Under the pieces are notes generated by a model. It did no database searches, was not told the DNA's origin, and saw only the letters and a program-made list of their open reading frames with translations. This document shows positions 1 through 8,060 of a DNA stretch of 32,651 nucleotides, piece by piece. The position numbers were made by a program, and so were the translations under genes. Origin of the DNA: Candidatus Sumerlaeota bacterium (GTDB lineage Bacteria; Sumerlaeota; Sumerlaeia; SLMS01); NCBI GenBank assembly GCA_007133495.1, contig SLMS01000182.1, positions 1 to 32,651 of the forward strand, read 5' to 3'. Position 1 is the first letter of the stretch, and each line of letters opens with the position of its first letter.

Positions 1-33
1 CGCCGCCAATAATTGTTAGGAGCGTCAAGGATT

Positions 34-624
34 ATGAAGCGGATAAAAGACATACTGAGGGACTGGGTAGATCGGAGTAGTAAGAAACAGTGGGCCACGA
101 GTTGTCTTGTGCTTGGGGCTGGCCTTACTGTCGCCGTTCTGGGTGCACTCTTTATAGTACACCTCAACACGCTCGTGCTGCGTGAGCTTGCTGAAGAGAG
201 ACGACAATCGGCCCAAGCGTGGACGGAGAATACAGATTTCGACACGCCTGACATCAGCATCGTGGAGGAGGCTCTCAGGCAATTCGAGGATGTTGGCTGC
301 GACACTTCGTTCTTCGAGGGGCTTGACTGGATGAGACTTGGCCAGATAGCCTTTGCCTCCGATTTTTCTCTGGGAGGGGAGATGAGTATTGCGGTCAGGA
401 AGGACCCTCAAGCAATGCCGGGCGCTTATCTATACTCCTCACCCATCTACCTGGATCACCCCCAGATCAGCAATTCTATCATCAGGATATTTCTGGAGGG
501 CTGGATAATTCACCTGGATTTTCCGTCTGAGATGGAAGAAGCTGTTCTCGAACAGTTTTCCTGCTTGGTGGAGAAGGCAAGCAATCATGCCACACAGCTA
601 GACATAACCCCCCTGCATCGCTAG
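34..624 (+). CDS. Hypothetical single-pass membrane protein
   Basis: I do not recognise this 196-residue protein. It has a basic N-terminus (MKRIKDILRDW), one clear membrane segment at about residues 22-45, and then a mostly acidic soluble domain of about 150 residues that probably lies outside the cytoplasm. The ATG at 34 is preferred over a TTG at 13 because AGGAG lies at 18-22 ahead of it. Base composition is nearer half GC, well below the genes that follow, and codon choice is correspondingly more AT-rich, so it may have been acquired recently or belong to a different island. Nothing nearby suggests a function. The coding region looks intact and ends in TAG. Confidence 0.6.
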   Translation: MKRIKDILRDWVDRSSKKQWATSCLVLGAGLTVAVLGALFIVHLNTLVLRELAEERRQSAQAWTENTDFDTPDISIVEEALRQFEDVGCDTSFFEGLDWMRLGQIAFASDFSLGGEMSIAVRKDPQAMPGAYLYSSPIYLDHPQISNSIIRIFLEGWIIHLDFPSEMEEAVLEQFSCLVEKASNHATQLDITPLHR

Positions 625-1283
625 AAGCCTACTTGACTTTGAGTTGTTTTCTGTATATACATTCTGCTGCCCATGGCTGAGATGATGAAGAACTGCATCG
701 TTGCGGTCCGCAACCAGCTCTTTCTCCTCCAGCCCTCGGGTGATGAGTGGCTGCCGAAGGGCGGTCCCGCACGGGGATCGTGGACCAGAGCGGCAGCGTC
801 CGGGGCTACAACGCGTACCCAGCCTCCCCCCCCCGGGGAGTGGGCCGGCTGGGGTGGGTGGGCTTGGCCACGGATGAACGCGGATGAACGCGGATGATGG
901 CGGAAGGGTCCCTGCGGGGGGCTTCCGCGGGCGGCTGGTGCCCCCGGGCTGTGACCCTTCCTCCGCCGCGGCGCCTGTCCGTCCGGCCGCGATGGCGGGC
1001 GGCTGGTGCGGCGTTTTGTCGCCGTGAGGGCCAAACCTTGCCGCGCGTGCGCGGTCGGGAAAAGTTGCCCGGCTGCGAAAGCCCGCAACGGCGCAGTGGC
1101 CGGGTTGGGCAATTTTTTGCATACCTTGCCCGGCGGCCGTGCCGGGTCGCGGTCCACCCCCGGGCGGAATTGGTTGCCCTGCGGACAACTGGTTGCATGG
1201 GCTAACCGCCGCCGGGTGGCCGGGAAAACGGGCCCGGTTGCCCCCGGCAAGCTGACCACCTTGACTCCATCTGCGAGAGGACA
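625..1283. other. GC-rich spacer without a convincing gene
   Basis: This 659-base stretch separates the low-GC orphan gene from the ABC operon. Open frames exist on both strands, but their translations are rich in Pro, Arg and Gly and look like chance frames in GC-rich DNA. It contains a 10-bp tandem repeat (871-898) and several copies of a TTGCCC-type word (1065, 1126, 1174, 1238) plus one inverted copy (TTGGGCAA at 1105). GGGCAA at 1107-1112 can pair with TTGCCC at 1126-1131 around a T-rich loop. The ABC operon promoter presumably lies in its right part; I cannot place it with confidence. Confidence 0.6.
871..898. repeat. 10-bp tandem repeat, CGGATGAACG x 2.8
   Basis: Two exact copies of CGGATGAACG are followed by a third partial copy (CGGATGAT). 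Read on the minus strand the repeat encodes HPRSSAFIR-like peptides. From memory, such peptides recur in spurious annotated proteins from Planctomycetes, Verrucomicrobia and related genomes, so this is likely a member of a dispersed non-coding repeat family. The copies are seen directly; the family assignment is recollection. Confidence 0.6.
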
Positions 1284-2288
1284 ATGGCACCGGTAATCGA
1301 AATCAATGGCCTGTCGAAGGTCTATGTGCGGGACGTGATCGGTTTCGAGAACGGCCGGCTGCGCGTGCGGCTGAAGGACCGCCGGACCGTGGCGCTCAAG
1401 CCGCTCGATCTGACCGTGGAGGAGGGCGAGATCTTCGGCCTGCTCGGCCCCAACGGCGCGGGCAAGACCACCGCGATCAAAATCCTCATGGGGCTGCACT
1501 TCCCCACGAGCGGGGACGCCCGCATCATGGGCAGGCCGCTCGAGGACAACTCGGTGAAGGCCAAAATCGGCTTCCTTCCCGAGAATCCGTTCTTCTACGA
1601 CTACCTCAAGGGCGAGGAGTTCCTGGACTACTACGGCCAGCTTTACGGCATGGACAAGGCCTCGCGCCGGCGCCGGATTCCCGAGCTGCTGGAGACCGTG
1701 GGGCTGAGCCACGCGGCGCAGCTCCCCCTGCGAGGCTACTCCAAGGGGATGCTCCAGCGGGCCGGCCTTGCGCAGGCGCTGCTGAACGATCCGAAGGTGG
1801 TGTTTCTGGACGAGCCGCAGTCGGGCCTCGATCCCTTCGGCCGCAAGGAGGTGCGGGACCTGATTCTCTCGCTGCGCGAGCAGGGCAAGACGGTCTTCTT
1901 CTCCAGCCACATCCTGCAGGACGCGGAGATGATCTGCGACCGGGTGGCGATCCTCCATCAGGGCGAGCGGATCGCGGTCGGGGCGCTTTCGGAGATGCTC
2001 TCCGCCAAGGTGAAGGAGTACGAGGTGGGCTTTTCGGACGTGCCGAAGGAGATTGTGGAGAAGACCAAGAAGGGCGCGGCGCGGTTCGTCGAGCGCCCGA
2101 ACGAGTACTTGGCCGTCTTCGACAAGGAGGACGAGGCGCGGGCAGCGGTGCGGGCGATCCTCGACGCCAACGGGATGCTCGAATCGTTTATCGCCCGCAA
2201 GGAGACGCTGGAGGAATACTTCATCCGCGAAATCGAGGGCAAACGCGAGGCGGAGCGTGCAGCGCTGGCGAACGGAGGTAAGAGCTGA
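1284..2288 (+). CDS. ABC transporter ATP-binding protein (ABC-2 type exporter)
   Basis: This 334-residue ATPase drives the membrane permease encoded next. Walker A is GPNGAGKTT at residues 55-63, the signature is [10 protein letters not shown] near 152-161, Walker B is VVFLDE at 172-177 with catalytic Glu177, and the H-loop is in FFSSHIL. The last 100 residues form the small accessory domain common in CcmA/NatA-like ATPases. There is a short charged insertion before the A-loop (about residues 18-36). A GAGAGGA ribosome site precedes the ATG. The stop overlaps the start of the permease by one base, so the two are translationally coupled. The substrate cannot be told from sequence; heterodimer partners are absent, so it probably acts as a homodimer. 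Confidence 0.92.
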   Translation: MAPVIEINGLSKVYVRDVIGFENGRLRVRLKDRRTVALKPLDLTVEEGEIFGLLGPNGAGKTTAIKILMGLHFPTSGDARIMGRPLEDNSVKAKIGFLPENPFFYDYLKGEEFLDYYGQLYGMDKASRRRRIPELLETVGLSHAAQLPLRGYSKGMLQRAGLAQALLNDPKVVFLDEPQSGLDPFGRKEVRDLILSLREQGKTVFFSSHILQDAEMICDRVAILHQGERIAVGALSEMLSAKVKEYEVGFSDVPKEIVEKTKKGAARFVERPNEYLAVFDKEDEARAAVRAILDANGMLESFIARKETLEEYFIREIEGKREAERAALANGGKS

Positions 2289-3268
2289 TGGCGGGCAAGA
2301 TCGCAGCGATCGCGCTGAACACTTTCAAGGAGGCGGTGCGCAACCGCGTCCTTTACGTCCTGCTGTTCTTCTCCGTCGTGATCATGCTGGGGGCCTGGGT
2401 GGCCTCCACACTGAGTATCGACGACGAGACAAAGATCGTGCGGGACCTTGGCGCCGGGGCCATCAACTTCATCGCGCTGCTGATCGCGGTGTTCGTGGGC
2501 ATCGGGCTCGTCTATAACGACCTCGACAAGAAGACGATCTATACGATCATCTCAAAGCCTATCTCCCGCTGGCATTTCCTTGTGGGGAAGTATCTGGGGC
2601 TGCTGCTGACGATCGCGGTGAACGTGCTGTTCATGACCTGGATTTTCTGCGCGGTGCTTTACCTGCGCGGGTACCTGGCCGGTGACGTGATGTACGAGGC
2701 GCTTTACTTCGTGGACGACGAGGGCTACCTCAACTACCGCGGGGTGTTCGCGCATCTGTTCTACCTCGTGTGGTCGGCGGTGAAGGCACTGGTTTTCGGC
2801 CTGCTGCACGTGGTGATGTTCGGCATGGAGGGTGTGCTCGGCATCCCCGGGGCGGCGGCAACGCAGGGGCTCTTCATGACCTCGGTGCTGACGATCCTGG
2901 AGATGGCGATCATCACGGCGTTTGCGGTGCTTTTCTCCTCGTTCTCCTCGCCGACGCTGAGCGCCTTCATGACGGTGATCGTCTTCATCATCGGCCGGCT
3001 GAACCAGGAGCTTTACCTCTTCGCGGACACGATGGTGCAGCGCGCCGGCGGCATGGAAGCGCTTGGCGGAGGGCAGGTCGTGGCCTACTATTTCTCGGTG
3101 GTCGCGGCGCACCTTTCGCCGAACCTGGCCGTGTTCAACCAGAGGCGGGAGCTGGCCGAGTTCCAGGACATCCAGCTCGGCGTGATGGACATCTCCTACG
3201 GCATCGCCTACACGGCCATGATTCTGACCATTGCGGCGATCGTCTTCAACCGGCGCAATTTCAAGTAA
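2288..3268 (+). CDS. ABC-2 family transporter permease
   Basis: This is a 326-residue polytopic membrane protein and the channel half of the exporter. Hydrophobic segments occur near residues 20-42 (VLYVLLFFSVVIMLGAWVA), 58-75, 100-125, 155-180, 195-235 and 300-320, giving about six membrane spans. The DLDKKTIYTIISKPISRWHFLVGKY stretch is the cytosolic coupling region typical of ABC-2 permeases of the NatB/gliding-motility type (the best-known motif is the K-P-I-S-R core). It overlaps the ATPase stop by one base and is followed after 27 bases by the next gene, so all three are likely one operon. The exported substrate is unknown. Confidence 0.88.
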   Translation: MAGKIAAIALNTFKEAVRNRVLYVLLFFSVVIMLGAWVASTLSIDDETKIVRDLGAGAINFIALLIAVFVGIGLVYNDLDKKTIYTIISKPISRWHFLVGKYLGLLLTIAVNVLFMTWIFCAVLYLRGYLAGDVMYEALYFVDDEGYLNYRGVFAHLFYLVWSAVKALVFGLLHVVMFGMEGVLGIPGAAATQGLFMTSVLTILEMAIITAFAVLFSSFSSPTLSAFMTVIVFIIGRLNQELYLFADTMVQRAGGMEALGGGQVVAYYFSVVAAHLSPNLAVFNQRRELAEFQDIQLGVMDISYGIAYTAMILTIAAIVFNRRNFK

Positions 3269-3295
3269 CGGAGCAACAAGGGAGGCCGGACGGCA

Positions 3296-4816
3296 GTGAG
3301 CAGGCTACTGGAAGGAAAACGCGGACTGAGAGACGCGCTGCTTGGCGTGCTGGTGCTGGTGTTGCTCGCCGGAGCGGTCCTCTATCAGAACCGCCGGTTC
3401 GAGGACCTCGGCTTCCGGGTCTTCATTTACGAGCAACGCATCAACCTGCCGCCCTCGGACGTGCTGCGGTTCGCGACGCTGGGGTACGACAGCGTCTACG
3501 CCAACTGGCTGTGGCTCGTCTCCATCCAGGCGTTCGGCTCGGGATGGAGAACTGAGGACGGAACAGCCGGCCCCATCTTCAACTTCTTCGACACGCTCAC
3601 AGACGTGGACCCGCAGTTCATCTCCGCCTACCGGTTCGGCAACCTTGTTGTCGGCGACCAGCGCGGCGATTACGAACTGGGCCGGGACCTCCTCCGCAAG
3701 GGCACGCTCGAAAACGTGCGCAACTACGACCTGCCGTACTTGGGCATCTACAACGCCCTTTGGATGGCCAACGAGGAAGCGGACGCGCGCTGGTTCGCCA
3801 TCATGCTGCGGCGCATGGAGCACGCGCCGAACTTCATGCTGCGCCTTGAGGAGTTCATCGAGCGCACAGCCGGCCGCTACGAAATGGCCTTCGAATACAA
3901 CGTGCGCTACTGGATGGACTACCACCTGGCCGGAAACGACGTGGAGCGCGACCTCATCGAAGGGCGCATCCAGGTGCTCCTCGACCAGTGGTATAAACAG
4001 GAGCTGACCGCCTCCGCCGAGCGCTACCTCGAAGCCCACGGCGAACACCCCACGGAGATGGAAGACCTGCTCACCGAGGAGTTCATGCCTGCCTTCGAGG
4101 CACCCACTTTCCAGAGCTTCAGAGCCGCGATGGACCGCCGGACGCAGCAGTTCGCCGGCATGCCGGCCCGGCGCGAGATACCCCAGGAGATCGTGGACGA
4201 GGTGATCGAGGACTCGACGGAGACCATCGTCGGCCTGCCACCGTGCCCCTGGGGGACATGGTACTTCATCCACGAGCCCACCCGGATAGCTTACCCCGAA
4301 CGCCGGGACCTTTTCGACGACTCGAAGGGATTCCCCTACCTGACCACCGCACAGGGGCTGATGGACATCGTCAACCGGCACAACATGAACGCGCAGGAGT
4401 TCATCCTGGACTTCTACCGCGAGCATGAACGCCGGCCCACACAGGAGGAGATCGCCCACCTCCTGACTCGCGACCCTGTCGGCGGGCATTACGTTTACCA
4501 GCGCGAGGCGGAGGAATCACCCACCTTCGGCGTGTTCTACAGCACCGGACAGCGCCGGCTGGCCGACGGCGCCGATCCCAGAATGGGCGTCCGCGGCCCC
4601 GACCCGCATCGCTTCCTCCCAGACGGCCTGCGCCTCGCCCCGCGCCTTTCCGACTTCCCCGAAGAGGAGCAGTGGGGGCGCGAGCACGGATATATCCTCG
4701 ACGACGGCACGGAATTGTGGGAGCCGGGAGTGACAGATCCCGACCTCGAGATGCTCCTGCCCCCAGAGGACGACGAAATGCCGCAGGAAATGCCGGCTCC
4801 GCCGCCAGCGCCCTAA
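3296..4816 (+). CDS. Membrane-anchored helical protein linked to the ABC transporter
   Basis: This is a 506-residue protein with a GTG start behind a good GGGAGG ribosome site. An N-terminal anchor (residues 14-32) is followed by a segment containing LPPSDVLRFATLGYDSVYANWLW. That segment resembles a protein often found beside ABC-2 exporters in Deltaproteobacteria and candidate phyla and usually described as a TPR protein (recalled, not searched). Helix-rich repeats follow to about residue 200, with a long soluble region containing many Trp and Tyr. The last 20 or so residues are acidic and proline-rich (PQEMPAPPPAP). Position and spacing suggest it assists or regulates the transporter, perhaps as a periplasmic partner. 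No enzyme motif is visible. Confidence 0.75.
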   Translation: MSRLLEGKRGLRDALLGVLVLVLLAGAVLYQNRRFEDLGFRVFIYEQRINLPPSDVLRFATLGYDSVYANWLWLVSIQAFGSGWRTEDGTAGPIFNFFDTLTDVDPQFISAYRFGNLVVGDQRGDYELGRDLLRKGTLENVRNYDLPYLGIYNALWMANEEADARWFAIMLRRMEHAPNFMLRLEEFIERTAGRYEMAFEYNVRYWMDYHLAGNDVERDLIEGRIQVLLDQWYKQELTASAERYLEAHGEHPTEMEDLLTEEFMPAFEAPTFQSFRAAMDRRTQQFAGMPARREIPQEIVDEVIEDSTETIVGLPPCPWGTWYFIHEPTRIAYPERRDLFDDSKGFPYLTTAQGLMDIVNRHNMNAQEFILDFYREHERRPTQEEIAHLLTRDPVGGHYVYQREAEESPTFGVFYSTGQRRLADGADPRMGVRGPDPHRFLPDGLRLAPRLSDFPEEEQWGREHGYILDDGTELWEPGVTDPDLEMLLPPEDDEMPQEMPAPPPAP

Positions 4817-5029
4817 CCCTGCCCGGCACCCGGAAGTGCGCCTGCCCTCTGCCATGCCGCTCCACAGGTGGGGTTGCACCGGCCGGGCGGGCATGCTTCC
4901 TGTTGATCTTGGCCCGAGGACTCTGATTCCCCCTTATGCTCAAGGATGGGAGGGCGGGGCCGATCCCGGCCACGGTGTCAGTGCCGGAGGTCCCTCCTCC
5001 ACGCCGATATTCGGAGAAAGACTGGCCCG

Positions 5030-5632
5030 GTGGCGCTTAGCGACGTACCCGTCAAACTGATCGAGCGATGCCGCGCGGGTGAGGAAGGGGCTTTCGACGA
5101 GCTTTTCTCCCTGATCCACGACGATCTGTTCCGCTGGACCTTCTCGCTCGTGCGCAACGAGGACGACGCGGTGGAGATCATGCAGGAGTGCTTCCTGCGC
5201 ATTTTCCGGCATCTTCACCGCCTGCAGGACCCGAACAAGTTCGCCCAGTGGGTCTCCCGTCTAGTCATCAATCAAACGAATACCTACCGCGTAAAGCGCC
5301 GGAAGAGCCAAACCGAAGCGCTCGAGGAAGGGTTCGATGTTGATGAAGGGGCGCTGCCCCTTCAGGGAACGAGTATGCCGAACCCGCGGAAGGCCGCAGA
5401 GCACGAGGAGGTCTTCCGCAAGGTCAACGAGGCGATCACCGAGTTGCCTCCGCGCCAGCGCCTGGCGGTCCTTATGTTCGACGTGCAGGGAAAGAGTATC
5501 CGCGAGATAGCGGGGCAGCTCGACTGCTCGGAAGGAGCGGTAAAGTTCAATATCTTCCAGGGAAGGCGAAAGCTGCGCGTCCTGCTGCAGAACTACATCG
5601 ACCAGGACGGGAATCTGGACCTGATGGAGTAA
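5030..5632 (+). CDS. RNA polymerase sigma factor, ECF-like
   Basis: This is a 200-residue sigma-70 family factor that would direct RNA polymerase to a specific promoter set. Region 2 is visible around LIHDDLFRWTFSLVRNEDD and ECFLRIFRHLHRLQDPNKFAQW. Region 4 is near the end (ITELPPRQRLAVLMFDVQGK, then SIREIAGQLDCSEGAVKFNI), with the helix-turn-helix that reads the -35 element. Region 3 is missing, as expected of ECF factors. A longer frame opens at 4946, but the GTG at 5030 is preferred because GGAGAAAG lies 9 bases upstream and homology begins just after it. The next gene starts 4 bases after the stop and encodes a membrane protein, the usual arrangement of a sigma factor and its membrane regulator. 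Confidence 0.9.
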   Translation: MALSDVPVKLIERCRAGEEGAFDELFSLIHDDLFRWTFSLVRNEDDAVEIMQECFLRIFRHLHRLQDPNKFAQWVSRLVINQTNTYRVKRRKSQTEALEEGFDVDEGALPLQGTSMPNPRKAAEHEEVFRKVNEAITELPPRQRLAVLMFDVQGKSIREIAGQLDCSEGAVKFNIFQGRRKLRVLLQNYIDQDGNLDLME

Positions 5633-5636
5633 GCCC

Positions 5637-7286
5637 ATGAACACCAGCGGCAACCGCGGCCCCCGCGAGCCTGAACTCCCCCCCGGCTGGCAGCCGGAGG
5701 ACGAGCACGACGAGCAATGGCTCGCCATCGTCGAGCTGATGCGCGAGGCGGACCGGCCGGGCGAGGTGCCGCCGGCGCGCCTTGAGACGGTGCGCCTTGA
5801 ACTGGCCAGAACGCTGCGCGCCGAAGGGCTCATCGGCGCGGACAACCGCCCCGCCCGCCACCACGAGGGATTCCGGTCGTGGCTCAACACGGTGTTTTTC
5901 GGTGGCGGCCCGGGCGGTCAGGTGGTGCGGCTCGGAGTGGCCGCGGGTCTGGCGCTGCTGGTTGGTCTGCAGATCGGCAACCTCCGCACCGGCGGAGAGG
6001 AGACGGCTCCGGAGGGGCCGTTCATCGCGGAGCAGGACTCCCCAACCCAGGTGCCCGGCGATTCGATGCTGGCGAACCAGGCGGGAGAGATTCTCGGCAG
6101 CCCGACGGCCGATCTCGCCCGGCAGGGACAACCCTCGCGGACGGCATCCGACCCAGTCCCGGCACCGGGTCAGGAACCACCCATCGTGCAGCAGGTGCGT
6201 GAGCGCACCGAAGGCCCCATGGTCGCCATCGGCGGGAGGACGCAAGTCACCCCCCGCGACAGCAACGGCAGCCGCACGATCCCGCGCAGTCATCTTACCG
6301 AGCTGGAGCAGGAGCCGCTCTGGCAGGAAACCGTCCCCAGCGCCCAAGCATGGATTTTCGAGTTCCCGCGCGCGCAGACCGGGTGGAGCGGGGAAGCGAT
6401 GACTCCGGTTTCGCAGGGGACCTACGGCGACCCGCGGGCGCGGCTCGCCTCTGCTGCCCTCGATCAGCTCCAGGTGCTCAAGTTCTACTCGCTGGTGAAC
6501 CGCGACGAGCAGAGCCTGCAGGAGGTGCGCCGCATCGAAAGCCTCCTGACAGACCTGGCCGCGCAGACCGAGTGGGACGCGCGCTCCAAGAGCAGCGTGA
6601 TGGAGACGTTCCGCAAGGCGGAGGCTGCGCTCGCTGCACAACGCTACCACGAGGCACAACAGGCATTCGAGGAGATCACCTTCCTCGCCCCCGGCACCTC
6701 CCACGCCTTCCTGGCGCACTTCCAGATCGGGCGCATCGCGCTCGAACACACCCGGGACTACGAGCTGGCTCTCTCCTCCTTCCGGCGCTGCCTTGAGGAG
6801 TACCCCTCCGGCGTCATGTCCGGCCAGCACCGCCGTTACCTGATGGACCGGGTGATGGTGCTGACCGAGACGGAGGTGGAGAATTGGGAGAGCCTCGGGC
6901 TCTGGCAGGCCTCCGAGCAGACGCAGGACCCGCGCGAGGCCGCGGAGATGCTCCAGCGGGTGGTGCTGGAGTCCGCTTCGGACCGGCTCGCCTCGGACGC
7001 CGCGACGCGGCTGAAGGACATCGTCCTGGCCGAGGTCGCGCTCCAGCGCGTCAACGCGGTCGAGATCGCCGAGGCGATCCGCGCACGGGTGGGCCGTACA
7101 CAATCCTCCCACGATGCGGCGCGGATACAGTACGCCGTGGCGGAGATGCTCGCCCGCGGAAGCAGCAGCATGGAGGAGGCCGCCCGCGAGTACCGCCGCG
7201 TGCTCGACCTCAACCCCGACGACCAGACCCGCCGGCTCACGAACACACGCCTCGCCCAGCTCGGCCTTCCCGGCACCACGGAATAG
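5637..7286 (+). CDS. TPR membrane protein, candidate anti-sigma factor
   Basis: This is a 549-residue protein. About 95 cytosolic N-terminal residues precede one membrane segment near 98-117 (VVRLGVAAGLALLVGLQIG). A long low-complexity Pro/Glu/Gln-rich stretch follows to about 240, and then tetratricopeptide-like helices fill most of the rest (for example ALAAQRYHEAQQAFEEITFL and YELALSSFRRCLEEYPSG). Its start lies 4 bases after the sigma factor stop. That coupling and the single-pass topology suggest it holds the sigma factor at the membrane and senses an outside signal through the TPR part. However, the N-terminus lacks the HxxxCxxC motif of zinc anti-sigma domains, so this role is inferred from context only. 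Confidence 0.65.
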   Translation: MNTSGNRGPREPELPPGWQPEDEHDEQWLAIVELMREADRPGEVPPARLETVRLELARTLRAEGLIGADNRPARHHEGFRSWLNTVFFGGGPGGQVVRLGVAAGLALLVGLQIGNLRTGGEETAPEGPFIAEQDSPTQVPGDSMLANQAGEILGSPTADLARQGQPSRTASDPVPAPGQEPPIVQQVRERTEGPMVAIGGRTQVTPRDSNGSRTIPRSHLTELEQEPLWQETVPSAQAWIFEFPRAQTGWSGEAMTPVSQGTYGDPRARLASAALDQLQVLKFYSLVNRDEQSLQEVRRIESLLTDLAAQTEWDARSKSSVMETFRKAEAALAAQRYHEAQQAFEEITFLAPGTSHAFLAHFQIGRIALEHTRDYELALSSFRRCLEEYPSGVMSGQHRRYLMDRVMVLTETEVENWESLGLWQASEQTQDPREAAEMLQRVVLESASDRLASDAATRLKDIVLAEVALQRVNAVEIAEAIRARVGRTQSSHDAARIQYAVAEMLARGSSSMEEAAREYRRVLDLNPDDQTRRLTNTRLAQLGLPGTTE

Positions 7287-7296
7287 CCATTGCTAC

Positions 7297-7345
7297 CCTT
7301 CCCGTGCGGAACCCGATGTAAGACAACCTGATCCGCACGGGAAGG
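7297..7345 (+). promoter_or_regulatory. Perfect 14-bp hairpin covering the next gene's ribosome site
   Basis: CCTTCCCGTGCGGA (7297-7310) pairs exactly with TCCGCACGGGAAGG (7332-7345) around a 21-base loop. The purine-rich ribosome site of the thioredoxin-like gene (GGGAAGGAAG, 7339-7348) lies mostly inside the right arm, 6 bases before its ATG at 7355. In RNA the hairpin would hide the ribosome site. It could also help end transcription of the gene upstream, but there is no T tract after it. Confidence 0.65.
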
Positions 7346-7354
7346 AAGCTTTCC

Positions 7355-7939
7355 ATGGCACAAACACCATCGACCATGCTGCCGCTGGGCACACCGGCGC
7401 CAGCTTTCGCGCTGCCCTCCACTGACGGGGCGACCGTGGAACTCGGCGATTTCAATGATTCGCCGGTCCTCGTCGTCATCTTCATGTGCAACCACTGCCC
7501 TTTCGTGAAGCACCTCTACGAGGGGCTCGCCGCCTTCGGCAGGGACTGCCAGGCCAAGGGCGTGGCCGTCGTGGGCATCAACTCCAACAACCCCGAAACA
7601 CACCCCGACGACAGCTTCGACAAGATGGTGGAGGAGGTGAAGAAGGTCGGCTACACCTTCCCCTACCTGTTCGACGAGACACAGGAGGTGGCAAAGGCCT
7701 ACCACGCGGCCTGCACGCCGGACTTTTTCGTGTTCGACAGTGAGCGCAAGCTGCGCTACCGCGGCCAGTTCGACGACAGCCGGCCGGGCAACGAGGTGCC
7801 GGTGACCGGCAAGGACCTGCGCGCCGCAGTGGACGCGCTGCTGGCCGGAGAGGAGCCAGCCAGCGAGCAGAAACCCTCGATCGGCTGCAACATCAAGTGG
7901 AAGCCGGGCAACGAGCCGCCGTACTTCGCCAGCGGCTGA
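7355..7939 (+). CDS. Thioredoxin-like (redoxin) family protein
   Basis: This is a 194-residue soluble protein of the AhpC/TSA-like redoxin group. The thioredoxin fold is evident from VVIFMCNHCPFVKHLY, with the pair Cys45-x-x-Cys48, then GVAVVGINSNN, FPYLFDETQEVAKAY and the cis-proline region CTPDFFVFD. No signal peptide is present, so it should act in the cytosol. Members of this CNHC subgroup are common but mostly uncharacterised; a role in thiol reduction or peroxide handling is likely. The C-terminal stretch PSIGCNIKWKPGNEPPYF is typical of the subgroup. The start is ATG 7355, whose ribosome site lies in the right arm of a perfect hairpin, which suggests translational control. Confidence 0.9.
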   Translation: MAQTPSTMLPLGTPAPAFALPSTDGATVELGDFNDSPVLVVIFMCNHCPFVKHLYEGLAAFGRDCQAKGVAVVGINSNNPETHPDDSFDKMVEEVKKVGYTFPYLFDETQEVAKAYHAACTPDFFVFDSERKLRYRGQFDDSRPGNEVPVTGKDLRAAVDALLAGEEPASEQKPSIGCNIKWKPGNEPPYFASG

Positions 7940-8060
7940 GCGCGGGGCGCTCATCAACCGGCGCCAGTTCGGGGAACTTCGCTTGCCCGCGTGGCAGGCG
8001 CGCAGACGACCATTCGGCCCCAACGCCAACACGGCCCGGCCGGCCGGAGGAGGGCAGCAC

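Noticed and set aside
598-1958. Long minus-strand frames across the spacer and ABC ATPase gene
   Set aside because: They lie antisense to a well-supported ATPase gene, have His/Arg/Pro/Gly-biased content and no family features; the part over the repeat gives HPRSSAFIR peptides typical of spurious calls.
7914-8060. Longer M42 peptidase start at 7983
   Set aside because: The added 26 residues are Arg/Pro/Gly-rich and unlike the family, and GGAGGAGGG directly before TTG 8061 fixes the start.
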